Positions 56,991 through 64,000 of a stretch of DNA of 64,000 bases are shown here, one piece after another. The notes beneath the pieces were generated by a model that did no database searches, was not told the DNA's origin, and worked only from the letters and a program-made list of their open reading frames with translations. Position numbers and translations under genes: made by a program. Every line of letters starts with the position of its first letter. Position 1 is the stretch's first letter. The stretch comes from Amphibalanus amphitrite. Its lineage: Eukaryota > Arthropoda > Thecostraca > Balanomorpha > Balanidae. Location of the stretch: NCBI RefSeq assembly GCF_019059575.1, contig NW_024881504.1:1-64000 (forward strand), given 5' to 3'.

Positions 56991-57392
56991 GCCCTGTTTC
57001 ACCGGTGATAGCAGCAAGCTACTATCAAATTGCGCGAGCTGACGTAATGTGATGACGTCATACTGCTGACGTAAGGGGCAATTCTGGCGCACGATTGCCG
57101 CAATATTGTTTTACGTCATCAACTAAATGTTCGAAGTTAACGTCCAAATTTTCCTTAAACCCAACTTATTTTAAATACATTATATTAAAAAATATATATA
57201 TTAAAAATAAATATACTATCATGACTGCGTAAACTCTTACTTTTAGAGGCTCATACGTCACTTAATGCCGCGGCCAAGGTCGCGGCAATCGTGCGCCGGA
57301 ACTACCCATTACGACAACAGTATGGCGTCACGACATGACGTCAGCTCGCGAAACGTGATAGCAGCTTGCTGCTATCACCGGTGAAACAGGGC
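56991..57392. mobile_element. 402-bp inverted-repeat MITE L
   Basis: Interrupts E2 between CTCCGCCGGG and ACAAGAAACT. Ends GCCCTGTTTCACCGGTGATA and its inverse; the inner arms with GGCGCACGATTGCCGC also pair, so the arms extend about 130 bp. Duplication CCGGG (or GGG). AT-rich loop. Superfamily not clear. Confidence 0.82.
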
Positions 57393-59749
57393 CCGGGACA
57401 AGAAACTGGCGGGGGGCCGATTCGGCCCCCCCCCTGAGATCTCGAGAACGAAGCAAGATAGCGACAAACGGTAAACGGCATCGGATACGCACGGTCAAGA
57501 TCTACAAATTTTACTAAGGTCATTTTCCGGTCAGGTCAAAGATGACGTCACAGGGGTCGAAAAAGTCAAAATGGCGGTGCTAGATATGGAGAGTTTTTCT
57601 CGAATAACTTTCGAATTAGTCAAGATAGGAACAAACTAAGGGCATCATCGTGATCCTCTCGTCAATCCGCATCGAATGATATATATGTTGACCTCGCAAG
57701 GTCAAGGTCAAAGGTTGACCTCAGGTCACGTGACCTCGAGGTCATCATGTATATCATTCGATGCGTCTTGACGAGCTGAACACAATGAGACCATCCACGC
57801 GTCTGTATCTTGTTCCTATACGGAGTTATTGGCCAAAAACCTTTGGTGACCTTTGATGACGTCACATGACCTCACAGCTGCCCAACAGCAAAGCAGACCT
57901 CAAGGTAGTGAAGGTTGATCGTATATGAAGTCATGTATGGTATATGGGGCCATTCCGACCCGTTTTAGTGGTAAAAATAGGGAGTTGATTTTTCCCCCAT
58001 TGACTTATAATGGGGAGGTCGCGAAACTGACCTGACCTTAGGTCACCGATATCAAAATTCCGAGATATACAAATTGCACATACTGGTACAGGGACCCGCA
58101 GTTGCTACTGTACACATATATTACCAATTCAGAATTGTGCTATTATTTGCTAAGTGCTGGCCATCGGAGAAAGGAAATGTAGCGCAAAGTATGGAGGAAT
58201 AACACATGTTTGCTCCTAGGACGTATGTTTTGTATAATTTCTCTTACCGCAACAGATATTCTTCTAAAACTACAATCGTGCTATTTTTCTGTGCCGGTTG
58301 CCTTCCCAGAGCCCGTCCTTGGTATCGCCTATAGCTTCCGCTCCCGCTACGTGAATGAAAGTCACGTGACTACTACACGTTTGCGCTCAGTACTAACACA
58401 CCTAGCCCGAGGGCCGGTCCGTAGCGGGGAGGGGTAGAACGCCAGAGCTCCAGCGCAGTGGAGGTGGTGGTGGCCCGTATCATAAAGAGGCAACGGTAAG
58501 CAGAACTACAATTGCCGCAGTATGAGAATATGATAAAGTTTTCTTTAAATGTATTGATTGACAAGAAAGTGCAAAGCTTATCCGATATAATAAAACGGTG
58601 TCCAAGGCCTTGGAAGAACTGTAAAACATATCCAGGAACGTATAAATTTATGATACAGGCCATGACCTTTCACCTTGCCTCCGGGGAGGACCGCTCAGGA
58701 ATCCACATGCCGAACGAATCGAGGCCTCGCAGCGCGGCGGCAGACGAGGTGGATAAACCATTGCCGCCTGATCTTTCGAATACTTATGTTTCCAGAAGAA
58801 GGAGAGGGGGAGGGCTGTTTTCAACACACTCACAATCCTTTCCTTATTAAGTTATAGCTTACCGAAAAGATGCAACACAACGGTGGCCGTCACGAGATGT
58901 AGCGAATCACCTCAGACAGCGGTTTTAAGTAAACCTTAAGCATTGGAATTCAGGCCAGTGACCCTGAAACATTATTTTATTTTTGCAGTGCATAAGCTGG
59001 AATGACGTGGGCAAAGTTAATTGCAAAAAAACGGTTTTAGTTTCAGAACATTTCTGAGGCTAATCGCGCCAAATAGTATACGTTATTGCAAAATGTCAAA
59101 TAGAATGTTACGTGCTATCCAGATGATGGAATTTATACCGACACAAGAAGTCAAAAAGTGGCATCGTGAGTCATGTTGCATACCTATAAATCGATTCGTC
59201 AGCTCGGCTCGAGCTCAATAGTTCATTCGCGGATGATCGGTTCGTTTTTTACAGTTTATGAGCCAGCAACCACCCTCCCAAGTCCCCCCCCTCCCCCAAC
59301 AACAACAATTGTTGACAAATACTGTGATGGCCTAAAATGCCCTCAATTATGTTACGTATTTGGGGCTCTCAACTTTGATTTAATTCTTATATGAATGGAT
59401 GGTCGCATGAATGAACGAATGAAAAGCTCTACATCATTTGAGCGTCAGATGAAATCCATCCTAAAATTTGATCTACCAGTCTGCAACGGAAAGGTTTAAA
59501 AACGGCAGTGCAAGTTAAGTGCTGTTTCTAATCTATGCCGTTTTTTATCAAGTGTCTTATAGCTCCTCAATCTTGAGCCGCGTCTCTCACGATTCATTTT
59601 ATATGATGCTTACATTATTCAAGAAGTTGCTGTTTTCGAGCTCGTTGGTCTTAAAAACTGCTATCGAAGTAACTTAAAGTGTTTCGGCACTTAAAAAACA
59701 ATCGATATTTAAACCTCACCAATTTAGGCATTTTTCAGCGTCTAACATG

Positions 59750-60723
59750 TAGCGGAGGCGCGTAGAAACATTACGTTGTTCGGCCCTTGATAATAGAGCC
59801 AGAGCTTCGCTAAAAAGAAAAAAGAGCGTGCTGCTCGTGACGAGAGAAATCCAATGATTTTAGGGTCCTGGTCATCGCTGACGAGAGAAAGCCAATTATC
59901 TTTACCTATGTCCTGGTCAATGTTGAGATCCTAGGTCGACCTCCCAGATCAGGAGGTCGGTAACCCAAAAGCACGGAAAATTGGGTCCTGCTAGAATTTC
60001 TCCAAGTGAAGTTTGCTGAGACTTGGCTTGCTCCTGACTTCGAATTTTCACTTGCTTTGTTCAAAGATGATGTATCAAAGCATTTCGGGTAGGACGGGTC
60101 ACGCCAGATCATCGATTAGGATTTAGGCGTTCCGCCGGCTATCCATAGAATGTTAATTAACCAGCACTGACAGCCTTGCAACATGTTGCATAGGCACTAT
60201 ACCTGATACCAAACTATGCCTAGTTTTCAAATGCTAAAATGGGTGCTAAATTTCAAACCAGCACTTCCTAAAAACCACGGTAAAAAGGTGTAAATTAAAG
60301 GAAGTTAACGGAGATCATTTCAAGTAAATGACCTTAACCTGAGTTTCACGTGACCTTGGCACCCACAACAATCAATGAGACAAACATTAAATAGTATATT
60401 TTACATGTTGTCACGCCTCTAATCACGAAACGACTATGGAAACACATAGAAGATGTGCGCTGACTTTCAATTGCTATTCTGGCCTGACATGATCTTGAGA
60501 AAAATAATCACAGGTCAAAGGTAATTTGGTTGAGGGATTTAAAATTCTCGGAGAAGATGCAAAAATGATAAGGACTATTAAATTTTCCGGGAAGTTGTAA
60601 AATTGATTAACTCCAGGGCACCAAAGAATCGTCGCAATGCAATCCTTCGCTTTGCCGTGATTTCATATTGGTGAAAAACAGGGGGGCGGTCTAACTTACC
60701 TCTACTTATATGTGTGGTGAGGG
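59750..60723 (+). mobile_element. TTAA element family B, old copy
   Basis: Strongly diverged but colinear with B1 (AGCCAGAGCTTCGCTAAAAA, GTCCTGGTCATCGCTGACG, AACATGTTGCATAGGCAC). Ends GTGTGGTGAGGG at TTAA (60724-60727). Decay shows that family B was active over a long period. Confidence 0.65.
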
Positions 60724-60727
60724 TTAA

Positions 60728-60898
60728 TATTCATTTTATCTGTGCTGATGAATGTGCGACAATTTCCACATGAACTGAGACCAGTCCATATGAGTATGTT
60801 TTTTCTCACGGACAATGACAATATAGAAGCAATGCGAATAAAACCAAACGTTTCGGACAATAACGTGCCTTCGTCAGTGGAAAAAAAATAAGTGTAGG
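60728..60898. other. Short segment with an AAACGTTTCGGACAATAACG word
   Basis: The ACCAAACGTTTCGGACAATA / GTGCCTTCGTCAGTGG stretch (60843-60881) is reminiscent of the inverted repeat flanking the SINE remnant at 5.5-5.9 kb. No gene. Confidence 0.35.
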
Positions 60899-60902
60899 TT
60901 TA

Positions 60903-61932
60903 ACCCTCGCCGGCCGAGGGGGGGGGGCGGGTGCCGCCCCCCCATAGGGTTTTTTCGCGATAGCTCCGAACACGCTGGCGATAGAGAGCTGAAACTTGGC
61001 ATACCTGACCTTTGATCCAAGCCAGATCTTTTGACACCAACCGCATTTTTGGGTCAGGTCAGGTCACTGACCTATGACGTCATAAGTGAACCTCTGCACG
61101 GTCTTCAGATGTCGCAACTTCGCAACGCCCTCACTGCCAGAGGAGATGTCACAGGGAAATGAAACTTGCAGGATCTAATATCCATTATGAGTCCCACAAC
61201 TTGTATATCTCGGATTTTTCCTAAAGTTCATATGAGGTCAGGTCATTTTCGTGACCTCACCATTATAAGTCAATGGGGAAAATTCAAACTGCTATTCTGG
61301 CGCCGGGAACGATCTCCAACTATCTCAAGCACACAGAATCGTGATTTGATGCACTCCTTGCAAGGTTAGATGCGTCACTTTTGCAATGTTGACCTTGCGT
61401 GACGTCATTTATGACGTCATCAAGGTCAAATTAGTTTTTCGTCAATAACTCTTGATCAAATTGAGCTAGCGAGTCGGGACAGGCACCAATGGACTCAGGA
61501 AGGCCTGCCGAATCGAATGATATGCGACATGACCTCTTTCGACCAACTTCGTGACCTGGGGGTGCTGACCTGACCTTGACCTGAGGTCAACACCCCAAGT
61601 TGACCTGACCCGGACAAAAAGTATATCATTCGACGCGCCTGAGCGAGGCGAACACGATGCTGCCAAAATCGGCGCTCTGTGGCCGTTTTTTGCGAAGTTA
61701 TTCACCAAAAACTGAACCGTACCCTGAGGCACTTGACCTGACCTCAGAGGTCACCGGATGACCTAGGACCTTAAAATCGGGTACCAATCTCTGCGTCTCG
61801 TAACGGCGCACACGCTCGTTTTTTCCGCTACGCGCTAGCTCCACCAGGGGCGAAACGGCGAGGGGGGGTCGTACCCGCCCCCCCCCCCCCTCGGCCGGCG
61901 CGTATGTAGAAAACCAATAGGTCCGGCGAGGG
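60903..61932 (-). mobile_element. TTAA element family N, full copy (N3)
   Basis: TTAA on both sides (60899-60902, 61933-61936). Reverse orientation, 1,030 bp, nearly identical to 43019-44051. Confidence 0.94.
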
Positions 61933-61936
61933 TTAA

Positions 61937-62940
61937 CATCGATGAGAACTATATGCGGCACCGTCTCGGTCTGGCCAGCCGGGTTGCCGATAAAATACAC
62001 AAATGTTTATAAGCTTCCATGATGTGCTTAAAAAACTGCTGAAAATATAGGTATCTTAAGAAAATAAAGATAACTACTTCACCGATTTTATCGAAAGAAA
62101 ACATCTATGCCTTTATAGTTACTTATTTCTTGCCACTGACGGAGGTATTTTTTGTGCGAAAAGTCTGTTTTTATTCGTATTGTTATTGTATTGTCATTCC
62201 CTGTGAGAAAAGAGGATAACTCTTCAGTTAGTAACCATAAGAGCATAACGGCTTAATGTAACACTTCACTGTGTATACGAAACCTATAAGTCCCTAAAAA
62301 TAATCCTACTTATAGCTTTTAAAAGATACAGCTTAGGCATACAATTTCTATTCCGCATTAAGATAATATTCATTTATCGCCACAGAATATGTTAAATTAG
62401 TGCTGCTGAAGTTCGCTTTCGAAGCGTCTCCTCCAGGCATTCCACAGCACTCAAGTGCCATTTTGGATCACGGAACATGGCTGGGCGCGGGACAGGTCGT
62501 CTGCGAGCTTGGACGGACCACGTGACCACCTCCCCTCCCCCTCACTCCCGTCCCCTTCCCCAGCAGGGCGTCCGATCTAACCGCGCCCCAGGCAGTCGGC
62601 TCGGTCCGACCCTCACTGATCGAGCCACGGCCCGGTGCCGCCTGAGTTTGTGCCGGGTGCAAAACTGGAGCAGTAACTAGCGCCGGAACTAGTAATCAGC
62701 ACGACCATCGTCAGATGGCAGGAGTGAATGGAATAAGCAGTTCCAGGTTTCAGTAGGAATGGGGCAGGAAAAAGCGCTGAAAACAATGTTTTGCTGATAT
62801 AGCCATAAAAAGTTCACTGAATTAGGAGAGCAGCACATCAGTTTAAAGCCCTTCAGATGGTGGTTTCAATCAGCACACAATCATTTCTAAATTCGTCTCC
62901 AACGGTGTCACAGGCCAAGAATACGCTGAAATACTAGTGT
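61937..62940. other. Rest of element M, right part
   Basis: AT-rich to 62450, then a GC-rich patch (62475-62660) with CCCTCCCC runs and no recognisable domain. No AGGTCA sites. Confidence 0.45.
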
Positions 62941-63236
62941 GTACAGAAGCAACTGCGGGTCCCTGTACCCTAACTAAAGCCTGAAGAGAAGAAATTGATC
63001 GGTCAAAAACTCTAGCTCTGGCGTGATTGCAAACTTTTCTGAGGTAGGGTCACCAAACCGCCTCTGGTGACCTGACCTGAGGTCAGATCAACTCAAAATT
63101 TTCAGACATGTTGCGTAGAAGCCTTTTAGGAAAAGTCAGACAATTTGAGCTTCCTAGCTCAACGCGTTTGGGAGAAATAACCAAAAAACCTCAGGGGGGG
63201 GGCTCCTGAGGCCCCCCCCGCCAGGAATAGGGTTAA

Positions 63237-63411
63237 ACGCCCCCACTTTTTCGCTGGGCCATAGCATAAAAACGGCGCGCCGCGGGCGCGCCAATTTTTG
63301 GGTACCTGTAGGGAATTGATTGACGTTTATTGTGACAAAATTTCAAAAAATCGGTCGGAAATTTTTTGAGATATCGAGGTTTTAGTGACGTCATGATTTC
63401 TTGGTTTTCGA
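63237..63411 (-). mobile_element. Unclassified TTAA-element fragment
   Basis: Contains a GGCGCGCCGCGGGCGCGCC palindrome-like stretch (63272-63290) and TGACGTCA near the right. It lies between the E2 TTAA and the next TTAA (63412-63415). Confidence 0.4.
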
Positions 63412-63415
63412 TTAA

Positions 63416-64000
63416 CCCGCGCCCTGGTGGGGTCTGTTTATAACGCGACCTGGTGGGGGGGGGGCTATTTTTTGCCCCCCCTCGTATCTCCGAAACTACT
63501 GGACGGATCCGCAAAATTCAAACGGCGTTCGAAAGGCCTGTCAAATTTGTCAAGGTAAACCAAATTTCATTGACCTCGGGGTCACCGATGACGTCACAGG
63601 TCAGGTCAAAGATGAAATGTTTCACCGTTCACGGGGCTTCTAGGGAATGCGCTATAACACCGAGGAAAACGCATTTTGTCGACAATCAGCGGTAGGGCGT
63701 CAGTTGCCTAGTAGATATGTTGCTATTAGAGGTCACTGGCAATACCAGGTCAGGTCACAGGTCAGGTCACCAAGGGTCACAGGTCAGGTCACATGAGCCC
63801 AACTTTACTAAGGTTGTGTGATACATGTTTTATGGCCAATTTTTCATTTCCAACTCAATGGTGTTGGTTATAAGACTATCAGGTACGGCTTATGTCACTT
63901 TCTGGTGAAGTTCAGGTCAAGGTCAGGTCAAGGTCAGGCCAAAAAAGGTCAAATTTTAAAGTTGATAGTTTTGCATAAAATGGATATTGATTCGATGCAG
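63416..64000 (+). mobile_element. TTAA element, G-like, running off the window
   Basis: Starts after TTAA with CCCGCGCCCTGGTGGGG; a second inner GCGACCTGGTGGGG copy and a G/C-run hairpin follow. ATCTCCGAAACTACTGGACGG and following match 27768-27890 in family G. Dense AGGTCAGGTCA repeats (63745-63800, 63910-63950). The right end is beyond the window. Confidence 0.7.

Larger units (their letters stand above)
58090..62964. mobile_element. DNA transposon M, 4.9 kb, nested in E2
   Basis: Ends AGGGACCCGCAGTTGCT and its inverse, flanked by GTAC (58086-58089, 62965-62968). If the outer C/G are counted in the ends, the duplication is TA, which would suit Tc1/mariner-like elements. It contains an old B copy and N3. 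No transposase was recognised in the remaining ~2.8 kb; the small frames at 58512-58850 and 62477-62680 have no recognisable domain. Confidence 0.75.
56965..63232 (-). mobile_element. TTAA element family E, split by L and M (E2)
   Basis: Pieces 56965-56990, 57393-58089 and 62965-63232 together make a complete E element like 31523-32508. TTAA flanks at 56961-56964 and 63233-63236. Ends CCCTATTCCTGGCGGG and CCGCCAGGAATAGGG. Confidence 0.92.

Noticed and set aside
1..64000. CRISPR arrays or prokaryotic operons
   Set aside because: Repeats are tandem or dispersed without regular spacers. Content is clearly eukaryotic mobile DNA.

Overview
This is repeat-dominated eukaryotic DNA; I found no supportable single-copy host gene. 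It looks like an invertebrate, probably an arthropod. The support is a block of eight CCTAA units (the arthropod telomere motif), a CR1-type non-LTR retrotransposon with a 2A-like peptide, a BEL/Pao LTR retrotransposon, several hAT insertions and dense TTAA-flanked elements. The arthropod call is tentative, because none of these is diagnostic alone.

Layout. 1-294 is CT/CACT microsatellite. 300-7205 is a mosaic of TTAA-flanked non-autonomous elements, a foldback element with telomere-like repeats (3368-4058) and a tRNA-like SINE remnant. 7345 to about 11600 is a CR1-like LINE on the minus strand with two long ORFs. 11950-28860 is a second mosaic of TTAA elements, with a minisatellite (15.95-16.25 kb), coding-like scraps (17.2-17.7 kb) and a BEL/Pao pol fragment (22.7 kb). 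28865-56042 is a nested stack. A TTAA element was split by a hAT-like element (8-bp duplication CATTTCAT) that carries a minisatellite. That minisatellite was hit by a BEL/Pao element (5-bp duplication AGGGG). One BEL LTR was then opened by four further insertions, one of which contains another hAT, and the BEL gag-pol frame was opened by a third hAT-like foldback (duplication ATCCGAAG). 56047-64000 is another TTAA mosaic, in which one element contains a 402-bp inverted-repeat MITE and a 4.9-kb element with AGGGACCCGCAGTTGCT termini.

The TTAA elements are the most unusual content. At least a dozen families have different terminal inverted repeats, nearly all beginning CCC. Most share a blueprint: terminus, a G-run/C-run hairpin with a family-specific loop, a CGAAAAACCTNAGGG-like flank, and an interior packed with AGGTCA/TGACCT half-sites around a central inverted repeat containing TCGAATGATATA. 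Two families with unrelated ends (D and E) share an almost identical core, so ends and cores appear to be exchangeable. TTAA duplication and CCC ends suggest piggyBac-type mobilisation in trans; no transposase is present here.

Protein-coding capacity is limited to the CR1 ORF1 and ORF2, the BEL gag and pol segments, and small decayed fragments. CR1 ORF2 has no in-frame AUG before its endonuclease domain. A T TTT TTA heptamer in the ORF1/ORF2 overlap, in the correct phase, suggests -1 frameshifting.
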